A DNA stretch of 16,390 bases, from the NCBI GenBank assembly GCA_002471975.1, contig DKQZ01000070.1, positions 1 to 16,390 on the forward strand, given 5' to 3'. Below, piece after piece: positions 6,635-13,624 of this stretch (positions are counted from its first letter, which is position 1; each line of letters begins with the position of its first letter). This DNA comes from Dialister sp. UBA7295. Its GTDB lineage: Bacteria > Bacillota > Negativicutes > Veillonellales > Dialisteraceae. The notes under the pieces were generated by a model. It did no database searches, was not told the DNA's origin, and worked only from the letters and a program-made list of their open reading frames with translations. The position numbers were made by a program, and so were the translations under genes.

Positions 6635-6981
6635 AGAGCAAAAAAAGCGAGGCCTCGGGCAGAGGTCCTTCAGAATCCGCTGAGCGCTTAAAAATTTAAT
6701 GCGGACCGGGACCAATGCTCACGTGCTTTTTGAGCTTTCATCCTCGAGGAATCCATATTTCCAGATTGTTAAAACAAAACAAGTCCTCCCCTTTCAAAAA
6801 AATGAGAAAACGAACAACCGGCCCCTCCGCGCCCCTTACTGTTACTCACGAGGCATTGCGCTTTCGATGATAAGTCATGATCCGGAATTCCGGGATCTCG
6901 GATATTCTCCATTCCATATACGGGAGGACCTGTTTTCGTGCCCGAAAGCCGTCTGTCACATTGTGGCAGGCGGCTTTTTTT
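6635..6981 (+). ncRNA. Candidate structured RNA of unknown class
   Basis: This stretch has no credible gene; the 99-codon ORF at 6699-6998 has no ribosome binding site and runs through the terminator. It does show nested pairing. GGTCC (6664-6668) pairs with GGACC (6709-6713), and inside it TCCGC (6676-6680) pairs with GCGGA (6701-6705). An alternative helix GGCCTC (6651-6656) with GAGGTC (6662-6667) would exclude the first. A GATCCGGAATTCCGGGATC near-palindrome lies near 6880-6898, and a perfect terminator closes the unit at 6945-6981. The sequence is not repeated elsewhere in the window. It does not match tmRNA, RNase P RNA, SRP RNA or any common riboswitch I know. A possible -10 (TATAGA, 6630-6635) lies at its start. 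Low certainty. Confidence 0.35.
6945..6981 (+). terminator. Intrinsic terminator ending the candidate RNA
   Basis: AAAGCCGTCTGTCAC pairs with GTGGCAGGCGGCTTT (two G-U pairs) around a 3-base loop, with a run of seven T. It is a 15-bp, near-perfect terminator with no protein gene upstream on this strand since the aminopeptidase, which already has its own terminator. Confidence 0.9.
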
Positions 6982-6982
6982 A

Positions 6983-7125
6983 TCTGGTTATCAGTTAGCA
7001 GTTCTCAGTGATCAGTAAAAGCGGCCCGCATCAAAATAGGGAAGCGGGCAGATTTTATATGCAGCTGTCAGAACTGTATAGCCATAATTCTGATAACTAT
7101 GAACTGATAACTTTTATTCAAAGGC
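6983..7125 (+). repeat. Interspersed repeat G with AGTTATC-type ends
   Basis: The left end (about 6984-7015) is a 7-base array of AGTTATC-like words, followed by hairpin GCCCGC (7024-7029) with GCGGGC (7044-7049) and ATTTTATA. The right end (about 7089-7122) is the inverse of the same word (ATAACTATGAACTGATAACT). Both ends can pair across the core. Confidence 0.75.
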
Positions 7126-7170
7126 CCTTCACGATTGATGTTTCCTGCAGTTTTGCATAAACGGCATAAA

Positions 7171-7199
7171 TTGCCAACTCCAAATTTCCGTGTTATACT
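7171..7199 (+). promoter_or_regulatory. Sigma-70 type promoter of the TRAP permease gene
   Basis: TTGCCA (7171-7176) and TATACT (7194-7199) are separated by exactly 17 bases, with a TG extension before the -10. It is the best promoter in the window. It sits between repeat G and the permease, leaving a 5' leader of about 60 bases. Confidence 0.75.
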
Positions 7200-7269
7200 T
7201 TTACCAATACCATCGATGAAAAGGGCGAGGCCCTGATGGAGGATAGTAGTCTGGGAGGATTATTGACAT

Positions 7270-9258
7270 ATGAATACTGAGAACAAGGAAGTTCGACTGG
7301 AGGATGTGGCGGCCACCAGGGCAGCGCTGGATGAAAAAGCGCAGAAAATGCTGGAGGATAAGGACGCCGATTCCCGTATGAGGATCTACGACGGACCTAT
7401 GAAAATGGTGATCGTAGTCCTTTTGTGTGTCTGGACGGCGTTCCAGCTTTATTTCACGACTCTGGGCGCCATCAGCGCGGTGAATCTGCGTGCCATTCAC
7501 TGTATCTTCCTTTTGCTTTTTACGTTTCTGCTTTTTCCGACTTATAAGAAGGAAAGAAGACATCGGAAACTGCCGCCCCTCTGGGACTGGCTTTTCATTG
7601 CGGGCTCCGTAGGGTCCTACCTGTACCTCATTTTCAATTTCACCCGCATTGCCCAGACGGGGGGCCGTATTTCTTCGATGGAAATAGGAATCGCTTTCGT
7701 GGCTCTGGTCTGTGTCTTTGAAGCGGCAAGGCGGGCTTCGGGAAATCTGGCCATCCTGGCCGGCATATTCCTGGCCTACAACTGGTTTGGCGCCTACCTT
7801 CCGGGGTATCTGGGCCATAACGGGTTCACTTTGAAGCGTGTCCTCATCACCCAGTTCTGGGGGACCCAGGGGCTCCTTGGTACCGGGATCGGCGTATCGG
7901 CGACTTATATTTTCCTCTTCGTCGTATTTGGCGCCTTTTTGAAATACAGCGGATTTTCTCATTTCATTAACGACTTTTCCCTGACCCTCGTAGGCCGGAC
8001 TTCCGGCGGCCCTGCCAAAGTGGCTGTCATTGCTTCAGGCCTCATGGGGATGATCAATGGTTCTGCCATTGCCAATGTAGCAACGACGGGGACCATTACG
8101 ATTCCTCTTATGAAACGGACAGGGTATAAAAAGGAATTTGCGGGAGCCGTGGAAGCGGTGGCTTCTACGGGCGGACAGTTCACCCCGCCTATTATGGGGG
8201 CTGTGGGCTTCGTGATGGCGGAATTCCTGAATCTGTCCTATACTTACGTCGCTCTGGCTTCGGTCACTCCGGCCCTTCTCTACTATATCGGCCTTCTGCT
8301 GGCCGTCCATTTCGAAGCAAAGCGGCTGGGGCTTTCCGGTATTTCCAGGGAAAATATCCCGGACGCCATGAAGGTCATTAAGGAACAGGGCCATCTGGTG
8401 CTGCCTCTCATCAGCCTCATCGGGCTCATGTTCATGGGATTCACGCCCCTCTATGCGGCAGTCATTTCCATTTTCGTCACCATCGGCGCCAGCTGGCTTC
8501 GGAAGGATACCCGCATGGGACCGGACAAGATTCTGGAAGCCATCGTGGAAGGGTCAAAGAGTGCTATTTCCGTAGGCGTCTGCTGCGTCATTATCGGTGT
8601 CATCATCGGTACCGTTACATTGACTTCCCTGGGTCTCAATATGGGCTACCTCATCCTTTCCGTAGTCAATGGCGGAAGCATTTACCTTGCCGGATTCCTG
8701 GTCATGATCATGTCTGCCATCCTTGGCATGGGTGTCCCCGGAGTAGCTGCCTACGTCATCGTCCAGGCTGTGGCTGTTCCGGTTTTGATCAAAGCAGGAG
8801 CCATGCCCCTCATCGCTCATCTTTTCTGCCTCATTTATGCATGCCTTTCCAATATTACCCCGCCCGTCGCCATGTCTGCCTATGTGGCTTCGGGGATTGC
8901 AGATTCGGACCAGACAAAAACCGGTCTCTGGGCCGTCCGCCTGGGACTCATCGGTTTCATCATTCCATTCTTCTTCCTGGATAACCCGATCCTTCTGATC
9001 GGCGTCGATAAATCGGCAACTCTCGCTATGACCGGCTGGGCCGTCTTTACGGCCATGATTGGGACCTTTGCCCTCGTGGCGGGCCTGGAAGGCTGGATTC
9101 TCAGGAAATGCGGTATCATCGAAAGGCTCATCCTCATCGCAGCCTCCCCATTCCTGCTGCTCCCCGGCGCATTCACCGATGCCATCGGGGCAGGACTCAT
9201 CATTCTCGTATGCGCTTATCAGTGGATGAGAAATAAGAAAGAGACTTCTGCGGCCTGA
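7270..9258 (+). CDS. TRAP transporter fused permease (small DctQ-like plus large DctM-like domains)
   Basis: This 662-residue inner-membrane protein is the fused 4TM+12TM permease of a tripartite ATP-independent periplasmic (TRAP) transporter of the kind that works with TAXI-family binding proteins. It drives uptake of an organic acid or similar solute with an ion gradient, usually Na+. Residues 1-40 are cytoplasmic and charged. Residues 43-155 hold the DctQ-like helices, and the rest is the DctM-like transport domain. Diagnostic stretches are GMINGSAIANVATTGTITIP (about 260-279, then LMKRTGY) and GGQFTPPIMGAVGFVMAEF (301-319), with a second NITPPVAMSAYVASGIAD-type motif in the C-terminal half. 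The start ATG 7270 is 11 bases after GGGAGG, somewhat long but the only good choice. The binding protein gene follows on the same strand after a 590-base repeat-filled gap. Substrate unknown. Confidence 0.95.
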   Translation: MNTENKEVRLEDVAATRAALDEKAQKMLEDKDADSRMRIYDGPMKMVIVVLLCVWTAFQLYFTTLGAISAVNLRAIHCIFLLLFTFLLFPTYKKERRHRKLPPLWDWLFIAGSVGSYLYLIFNFTRIAQTGGRISSMEIGIAFVALVCVFEAARRASGNLAILAGIFLAYNWFGAYLPGYLGHNGFTLKRVLITQFWGTQGLLGTGIGVSATYIFLFVVFGAFLKYSGFSHFINDFSLTLVGRTSGGPAKVAVIASGLMGMINGSAIANVATTGTITIPLMKRTGYKKEFAGAVEAVASTGGQFTPPIMGAVGFVMAEFLNLSYTYVALASVTPALLYYIGLLLAVHFEAKRLGLSGISRENIPDAMKVIKEQGHLVLPLISLIGLMFMGFTPLYAAVISIFVTIGASWLRKDTRMGPDKILEAIVEGSKSAISVGVCCVIIGVIIGTVTLTSLGLNMGYLILSVVNGGSIYLAGFLVMIMSAILGMGVPGVAAYVIVQAVAVPVLIKAGAMPLIAHLFCLIYACLSNITPPVAMSAYVASGIADSDQTKTGLWAVRLGLIGFIIPFFFLDNPILLIGVDKSATLAMTGWAVFTAMIGTFALVAGLEGWILRKCGIIERLILIAASPFLLLPGAFTDAIGAGLIILVCAYQWMRNKKETSAA

Positions 9259-9346
9259 ATGGATGGAGTCATTTGGGCTGAATCGTGATCCGTGGTCCGT
9301 GGAAAGGGCTGTACAATAATTACACAATATGTGGGAATGCCAGAAG

Positions 9347-9530
9347 TGATAAAGTTATCAGTTATCAGTTCATAGTGATCAGTGAAGGAGGCCCGCATCA
9401 AATTGGATAGCGGGCCATTTTATACACAATTCTCATAGAAATTGTTTAAATCCTTATATAAAAGGGCCGCTCTCCTATAAAAAGGCGGCCACCACAACTG
9501 TGAACTGATAACTAATAACTGATAACTATC
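9347..9530 (+). repeat. Interspersed repeat H with two facing terminator hairpins
   Basis: The left end (9353-9385) is an AGTTATC-type heptamer array ending GTGAAGG. Hairpin GGCCCGC (9390-9396) with GCGGGCC (9410-9416) and ATTTTATA should terminate the permease transcript. A second hairpin GGCCGC (9465-9470) with GCGGCC (9485-9490) has T-rich sequence on the minus strand. The right end (about 9495-9528) is the inverse of the same array. Together it is a symmetric, possibly bidirectional terminator with pairing ends. Confidence 0.82.
9390..9423 (+). terminator. Probable terminator of the TRAP permease gene
   Basis: A 7-bp GC stem with a 13-base loop is followed by ATTTTATA, 131 bases after the permease stop. 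The T tract is short, so some readthrough into the binding protein gene is possible. Confidence 0.65.
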
Positions 9531-9565
9531 TTCCCTAAAGCTTTTAAATAATGATTTTTATTTTT

Positions 9566-9742
9566 GTACATCCCCATATAGTGCGCTTCGCGCACTCTTC
9601 GGCGCTCTATCGGCGCTGATGCGCTTTCATCCCCGCCTGTGCACATTTCCCATAGATAATTTGCGGCCCATCAGGGCCGCCACCTTCCCGATATTCCCGA
9701 AACGACCCCCGACAGCCCTGACACTCCCGATTCAAAAGTTAT
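9566..9742 (-). repeat. Composite interspersed repeat I, inverted orientation
   Basis: This is a reverse copy with module R shortened at the left: GTGCGC-ttc-GCGCAC at 9581-9595 but no GGT hairpin or GGATAT joint. TTTCATCCCCGCCTGTGCACA matches the core of repeats A and B in reverse. Hairpin GCGGCCC-ATCA-GGGCCGC is at 9663-9680. The right end (9681-9734) read in reverse is a TCGGG array starting at the boundary CTTTTGAATCGGG and ending TCGGGAAGGTGG. It ends about 105 bases before the binding protein start. Confidence 0.85.
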
Positions 9743-9848
9743 AGCTTAAGATGTAAGAGAAAGTTATATTTCCAGATTCAACAGGATAAAATCCTCAGCG
9801 AGGAATTTATTATAGAACCCAGTAGTGTTGCAGTATAGGAGGAACAAT

Positions 9849-10865
9849 ATGAAAAACTGGAAAAAGGCATTAGCAGTATCCATGGCGGCCATGATGATGG
9901 CAGGCGCTTTTGCAGGCTGCGGCGGCGGAGAGAAAAAAGCTGCCGCTTCGAGTGCGGAGGCAAAACCGGCAGCAGGCCAGACTCTGAAGATCAATTTCCC
10001 GACAGCCGGCGCTTCCGGCGCTCTCTATGCCGTAGGTGCAGCTATTACGAATATGTGGTCCAATAACGTTCCCGGCGTCCAGGCTTCCAGCCAGGCTTCC
10101 GCCGGCGGCATTGCCAACCTGACCATGGTTTCCGAAGGGGAAGCCCAGGTTTCTATCGCGATCGCCAGCAACGTGTATCAGTGCTACAAAGGTCTGGACA
10201 CTTTCAAGGATCATGCCTATCCGGACCTGAAAGTCATCGGCGGCCTCTATCTGAACCCGAATCAGGTCGTAGCCAGCGCCAATTCCGGCATTGAAAATAT
10301 CCAGGATATCAAGGGTAAGCACTTTGCCGTCGCTTCTGCCGGTTCTTCCGTATACAATGAAGCCGATACCCATCTGACCGCAACAGGCATGAAATTCCCC
10401 GATGACATCAAGGCAGAATACATCACCTTCGGCGATGCGGCCGATATGCTCCAGAATGGGACCATCGATGGCGCATGGATCATGTCCGGTGCTCCCGCTT
10501 CGGCAGTCACCCAGGCTTTGACCAGCGGTTCTCATCTCGTTCCGATTGATGATGCCCTCCTCGCCAAACTGAAAGCGCAGCATCCCTGGTACACCGGATT
10601 CACCATCAAAGCCGGTACCTATCCGAACCAGGATAAAGACGTGAAGACTTCTGCCATTAAAATGGTCATGTTCTGCCGCGGAGACCTTCCGGAAGACAAA
10701 GTCTATGAAATGACCAAAGCCCTCTGGACCCATATGGAAGAACTGGGACAGGCCCAGAAGAACCTGAAAGGCCTGAAGGCTGAAAATGCGGTGAAGGATA
10801 TCGCAGGAGTTCCGCTCCATCCGGGCGCTGAAAAGTACTATAAGGAAATTGGGGTACTGAAGTAA
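9849..10865 (+). CDS. TAXI family TRAP transporter solute-binding lipoprotein
   Basis: The 338-residue protein begins with a lipoprotein signal peptide (KKALAVSMAAMMMAGAFAGC, lipid attachment at Cys24), then a short Gly/Ala/Lys/Ser linker to about residue 45. The mature part has the TAXI-type fold signature: an opening beta strand into FPTAGASGALYAVGAAITNMW, then a SQASAGGIANLTMVSEGEAQVSIA segment, and GKHFAVASAGSSVYNEA. It should bind the solute outside the membrane and deliver it to the fused permease at 7270-9258, which is the class that pairs with TAXI proteins. ATG 9849 was chosen because AGGAGG (9837-9842) lies 6 bases upstream; an earlier in-frame start at 9825 overlaps that site. A separate transcript is likely since repeats H and I lie between it and the permease. 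Substrate unknown; known family members handle dicarboxylates and amino acids. Confidence 0.94.
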   Translation: MKNWKKALAVSMAAMMMAGAFAGCGGGEKKAAASSAEAKPAAGQTLKINFPTAGASGALYAVGAAITNMWSNNVPGVQASSQASAGGIANLTMVSEGEAQVSIAIASNVYQCYKGLDTFKDHAYPDLKVIGGLYLNPNQVVASANSGIENIQDIKGKHFAVASAGSSVYNEADTHLTATGMKFPDDIKAEYITFGDAADMLQNGTIDGAWIMSGAPASAVTQALTSGSHLVPIDDALLAKLKAQHPWYTGFTIKAGTYPNQDKDVKTSAIKMVMFCRGDLPEDKVYEMTKALWTHMEELGQAQKNLKGLKAENAVKDIAGVPLHPGAEKYYKEIGVLK

Positions 10866-10993
10866 TTTGAGTCTTTTGGTAGTTACTGTGTCCTGAGTCA
10901 GCTGCGGTTTTCGGGAGTCAGCCCTGAAAGGGGCATGGCCCGATATAGACAATCTCGAAATTTCGGGGTTCGGGGCTCGGGGTGCGGGAAGGT

Positions 10994-11027
10994 GGCGGGC
11001 GTCAGAAATGATGGCCCGCCATTTTAT
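10994..11027 (+). terminator. First terminator after the TAXI gene
   Basis: GGCGGGC pairs with GCCCGCC across a 13-base loop, then ATTTTATAT. It is the first of three terminator-like hairpins behind the gene, 129 bases after its stop. The next two have longer T tracts (seven T each). Confidence 0.6.
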
Positions 11028-11162
11028 ATGGGGAGTTTGAGTCTTCTGGTAGTTACTGTGTCCTGAGTCAGTAACGGTATTCGTGGGTTAGCCTCACCGC
11101 GGCACGCCCCTGTTGAGTCTTTACCGAAGTTTCGTGATTCGTGATTCGTGGTTCGTGAAGGT

Positions 11163-11190
11163 GGCAGCGCTGATGCGCTGCCATTTTTTT
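11163..11190 (+). terminator. Second intrinsic terminator in the triplicated block
   Basis: A perfect 8-bp stem GGCAGCGC/GCGCTGCC with loop TGAT is followed by A and seven T. Confidence 0.85.
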
Positions 11191-11326
11191 ATGGGTCGTT
11201 TGAGGCTTTTGGCAGTTACTGTGTCCTGAGTCAGATGCGGTATTCGGGAGTCAGCCCTGAAAGGGGCATGGCCCGATATAGACAATCTCGAGATTTCGGG
11301 GTGCGGGATGCGGGGTGCGGGAAGGT

Positions 11327-11355
11327 GGCGGCGCTGATGCGCCGCCGATTTTTTT
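11327..11355 (+). terminator. Third intrinsic terminator in the triplicated block
   Basis: A perfect 8-bp stem GGCGGCGC/GCGCCGCC with loop TGAT is followed by GA and seven T. Confidence 0.85.
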
Positions 11356-11427
11356 ATGGGGAATCTGCACAGGCGGGGGATGATGATAGTGATGGCCGGA
11401 GGATGAAAAGGAAACTGGAAGGTAGTA

Positions 11428-11640
11428 TGGCCTTTGAATCGGGGGTCTCGGGAATGATCGGGGCTGTCGGGGTTGTCGGGAAGGTGTTGCCGCTGATGCG
11501 GCAACGAAGTATATATGGGGAATGTAAAATCAAAGACGGGAGCGGGATGCGGGATGCGGGAAGGATATGGTCCGCTGCGCGGACCAATCTTATGAAGTCG
11601 GCTTCGCCGACGGTCTTTGGCTCTCACTGAGGAAAAGACG
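11428..11640 (+). repeat. Tandem module L then module R, first copy
   Basis: A 9- to 10-base TCGGG array (11431-11480) ends TCGGGAAGG, followed by hairpin GTTGCCGC-TGAT-GCGGCAAC (11486-11505) and ATATGGGGAATG. After a linker (AAATCAAAGACGGGAG) a second, GCGGGAT-type array leads to AAGGATATGG, hairpin GGTCCGC-tgc-GCGGACC (11569-11585), CCAAT and hairpin GTCGGC-ttc-GCCGAC (11597-11611). Module R here points the same way as module L, whereas in A, B, C and D it faces it. Confidence 0.85.
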
Positions 11641-11870
11641 GATTTGGGACTTGGGATTTCGGATTTCGGGGAGGTGGCGTTGCTGATGCAGCGCTGATTT
11701 TTTATGAGGAATGTAAAATAAAAGACGGGGAGCGGGGTGCGGGAAGGATATGGTCCGCTCTGCGGACCAATCTTATATAGTCGGCTTCGCCGACCCTTTG
11801 TCTCTCACTTGACCTGGAAGAACGGATTTGGGACTTCGGATTTCGGGAAGGATATGGTCTGCTGCTGATT
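11641..11870 (+). repeat. Tandem module L then module R, second copy, plus a broken third start
   Basis: A GGGATTT/CGGATTT heptamer array (11641-11668) is followed by GGAGGTGG and hairpin GCGTTGC-TGAT-GCAGCGC with T tract. A GCGGGG-type array then leads to AAGGATATGG, GGTCCGC-tct-GCGGACC (11752-11768), CCAAT and GTCGGC-ttc-GCCGAC. After CTCTCACTTGACC another GGATTT array restarts and reaches AAGGATATGGTCTGCTGCTG (to about 11870), where the hairpin is lost. Confidence 0.82.
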
Positions 11871-11910
11871 GATTGGCACAGGAACGAAGATAAACGTCGG
11901 CATGCTATCG

Positions 11911-12063
11911 TTCAAGCCCTCCCAGGCTTGGGAGGGTGGCGCCGAAGGCGACGGGTGGGTCGTACTACAGATACAAGTCGAAAATGAGATAAAGGGCAGG
12001 CCTTTATCCGGGAGCCCCGGTGCCGTCGGTGTGAGGAGAAATTCACTTCCATTGAAGGAATAG
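11911..12063 (+). other. Unassigned segment with a CCCTCCCA hairpin
   Basis: A perfect stem CCCTCCCA-GGCT-TGGGAGGG spans 11917-11936 and is followed by TGGCGCCGAAGGCGACGGG, a sequence type unlike the heptamer repeats. A 64-codon ORF (11869-12063) covers it but has no ribosome binding site and the product looks like read-through of repeat DNA. I see no gene here or up to 12140. Confidence 0.4.
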
Positions 12064-12140
12064 CAGGGAAGGCATATCGAGAATTCAATTTCAGTCATGA
12101 GGCTCTTCAGGAAGCGAAGATTGGAAATCAAAAAGTAAAA

Positions 12141-12185
12141 AGATTGCGGCCCGCCAGGGCCGCAATCTTCACTTATCACTGACCA
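12141..12185 (-). repeat. Partial repeat: module L hairpin plus GTG-type array
   Basis: A 12-bp perfect stem AGATTGCGGCCC/GGGCCGCAATCT with a 4-base loop spans 12141-12168. On the minus strand it is followed by TTTTTAC, a second terminator behind the MFS gene. The end at 12169-12185 (CACTTATCACTGACCACT) is the inverse of a short GTG-type array; in minus orientation the joint reads GTGAAGATTGCGG. Confidence 0.78.
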
Positions 12186-12197
12186 CTATTTCCACAT

Positions 12198-12221
12198 AAA
12201 AAAGCGCTCCCGAAGGAGCGC
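12198..12221 (-). terminator. Intrinsic terminator of the MFS transporter gene
   Basis: On the minus strand GCGCTCC-TTCG-GGAGCGC is followed by six T, starting 17 bases after the stop codon. The stem is perfect and has a UUCG tetraloop. Confidence 0.94.
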
Positions 12222-12237
12222 ATAGTCAGGAATCGAC

Positions 12238-13515
12238 TTACTTAATAACCGTCCCTTTTGTATCCTTGATGAAGAAGAATACGTTTACCGCGGCGGCGAG
12301 ATAAATGCAGGAGAGGAGGGCGAAGGCTGCCGAAAATCCATGATGCTGGGCAAGGGTCCCGATGATGACGGGGGCAAATCCGCCTACGGCGCGGCCCGTA
12401 TTGAAGATGAAATTCTGGGCCGTAGACCTGGCGTCGGTGGTATAGTTCTCAGAAAGAAGAGTGCCGTAGCCGGCCATCATGCCATTGCAGAAAAAGCCCA
12501 GGAAGGCACCCCCGAAGAGAAGGGCCATGGGGTTTCCCAGATTGACGTAGACATAAACCATTCCGGCAGCACCGAAGTAGAAAAGAATGTAGGGAACTTT
12601 GCGGCCCAGTTTGTCGCAGAGGTATCCGAAAATGTAAATGCCTGCAATCATGCCGATGACGGTGACGATCATCCAGCCGGACATGGATTTGGTGGTGAGG
12701 CCGTGTTCCTTGAGGAGAATCATGGGGAGCCATACCATAATGCCGTAGTAACCGAAATTCTGCACCGAAGTCATGATGGTGAGGGAAATGGTAGTGACGG
12801 TCTTTTCACCGAAGAGATGGGCGAGGGGGAATTTCCCTGCTTCTTTCAGTTCTGCTTCTTCTTCAGTCGTCAGCTTTTCACCCGATGCTTTTCTTGCTTT
12901 CAGCACTTTTTTCAGCTCATGGCGCTTCACCCACATGGGCGGTTCCTTGATTCCACGCCTTGCCCAGGCTGCAAGGAGGGCCGGCACGACACCGACAAGG
13001 AAAAGGCCCCGCCATCCCCATTCGGGGAGGACAAAAGCGGCTAGAATAGCTGCCAGGACGGCTCCTGCCTGCCAGCCCATAGCCACTCCGGCAGTGGCCC
13101 GGGCTCTTTTGTAAGCCGGCCAGGTCTCGGCGACCAGAGTCATACCAATGCCGTATTCCCCGCCCAGACCCAGACCGGCAAGGAACCGGAGAATATCGAG
13201 ATGGATGGCATTATCCGCAAAGGCGCAGGCGCCGGTGAAAATGGAGAAAATGATGATGGTCAGGGAAAACGTGTGAACCCGTCCGTAATAGTCCGCAAAG
13301 ACACCGAAAAGGTAGCCCCCCAGCACCGTACCGATCAGGGTATAGGTGGCGATGAGTCCCCCTTCCCCAAGGGTCAGTCCGAATTCACTGACAATGGCGG
13401 CCATGGCAAAAGACAGGATGAGCACATCCAGCCCGTCCATGGCATACCCGATGATGGAAGCCCACATAACCTTCCACCGTTCGCTCCGGGTGACTCCCGT
13501 TTCCTCAAATTCCAT
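12238..13515 (-). CDS. MFS transporter, metabolite:H+ symporter type; 5' end apparently out of frame
   Basis: This is a 425-residue, 12-helix major facilitator protein. It has the DGLD motif in helix 1 (Asp27, Asp30), motif A GVFADYYGR in loop 2-3 (71-79), the RFLAGLGLGGEYG stretch in helix 4 and a charged central loop (about 187-235). This pattern matches the aromatic-acid/metabolite:H+ symporter branch, so uptake of an organic acid is likely; the substrate is unknown. ATG 13515 has no proper ribosome binding site. The strong AAAGGAGG with a good ATG lies at 13544, but that start is one base out of frame. Between them is a run of six A (plus strand T6, 13532-13537). Seven A would give MPEKKKSLEEMEFEETG and restore one continuous frame. 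The true start is therefore probably 13544, with a one-base deletion, sequence error, slippage or frameshifting. Own terminator at 12198-12221. Confidence 0.92.
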   Translation of the reverse strand: MEFEETGVTRSERWKVMWASIIGYAMDGLDVLILSFAMAAIVSEFGLTLGEGGLIATYTLIGTVLGGYLFGVFADYYGRVHTFSLTIIIFSIFTGACAFADNAIHLDILRFLAGLGLGGEYGIGMTLVAETWPAYKRARATAGVAMGWQAGAVLAAILAAFVLPEWGWRGLFLVGVVPALLAAWARRGIKEPPMWVKRHELKKVLKARKASGEKLTTEEEAELKEAGKFPLAHLFGEKTVTTISLTIMTSVQNFGYYGIMVWLPMILLKEHGLTTKSMSGWMIVTVIGMIAGIYIFGYLCDKLGRKVPYILFYFGAAGMVYVYVNLGNPMALLFGGAFLGFFCNGMMAGYGTLLSENYTTDARSTAQNFIFNTGRAVGGFAPVIIGTLAQHHGFSAAFALLSCIYLAAAVNVFFFIKDTKGTVIK

Positions 13516-13584
13516 TTCTTCCAGGGACTTCTTTTTTCCGGCATGGTTCCTCCTTTGGAAATACGCAAATGCATAAATTGTCTC

Positions 13585-13590
13585 ATTATA
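13585..13590 (-). promoter_or_regulatory. Candidate -10 box of the MFS gene
   Basis: On the minus strand TATAAT lies about 40 bases upstream of the strong ribosome binding site start at 13544. A 4/6 match to the -35 (TTTTCA) lies 17 bases further upstream. Confidence 0.5.
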
Positions 13591-13624
13591 TAATGATTTG
13601 CAGGATTTGAAAAGGCTTTTGGAG

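Larger units (their letters stand above)
10866..11378 (+). repeat. Triplicated block of about 165-170 bases, each ending in a module L terminator
   Basis: Three head-to-tail units start at 10866, 11036 and 11199. Each begins with TTTGAGTCTTCTGGTAGTTA-like sequence and CTGTGTCCTGAGTCAG, continues through a CCTGAAAGGGGCATGGCC or diverged segment, then a heptamer array and AAGGTGGC plus a hairpin. The three arrays use different words: CGGGGnn, TTCGTGA/G and GGG[A/G]TGC. The hairpins are GGCGGGC/GCCCGCC (10994-11020), GGCAGCGC-TGAT-GCGCTGCC (11163-11182) and GGCGGCGC-TGAT-GCGCCGCC (11327-11346). A diverged relative of the leader lies at 414-484. The block directly follows the binding protein gene and contains no plausible gene. 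Confidence 0.9.

Noticed and set aside
6635..6981. tmRNA, RNase P RNA or SRP RNA
   Set aside because: No tag peptide or CCA end, no RNase P conserved core strings, and no SRP signature.
6699..6998. 99-codon open frame on the plus strand
   Set aside because: It has no ribosome binding site and continues through a strong terminator into repeat G; the region fits an RNA better.
9870..10952. 360-codon minus-strand frame opposite the TAXI gene
   Set aside because: It is a shadow of the binding protein gene; the plus-strand product has a lipoprotein signal and a clear family match.
11148..11630. 160-codon open frame on the plus strand (and a 168-codon one opposite)
   Set aside because: It runs through the triplicated repeats and their terminators, has no ribosome binding site, and its product is translated repeat sequence.
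10866..11640. Insertion sequence suspected from repeated blocks
   Set aside because: No transposase frame, no intact terminal inverted repeats around a gene, and no clear target duplications.
13374..13544. Short frame from the well-placed ATG 13544 as a real 56-residue leader peptide
   Set aside because: Its product is the MFS gene read out of frame; a one-base change at the A6 run explains the start better, though a regulatory overlap cannot be fully excluded.
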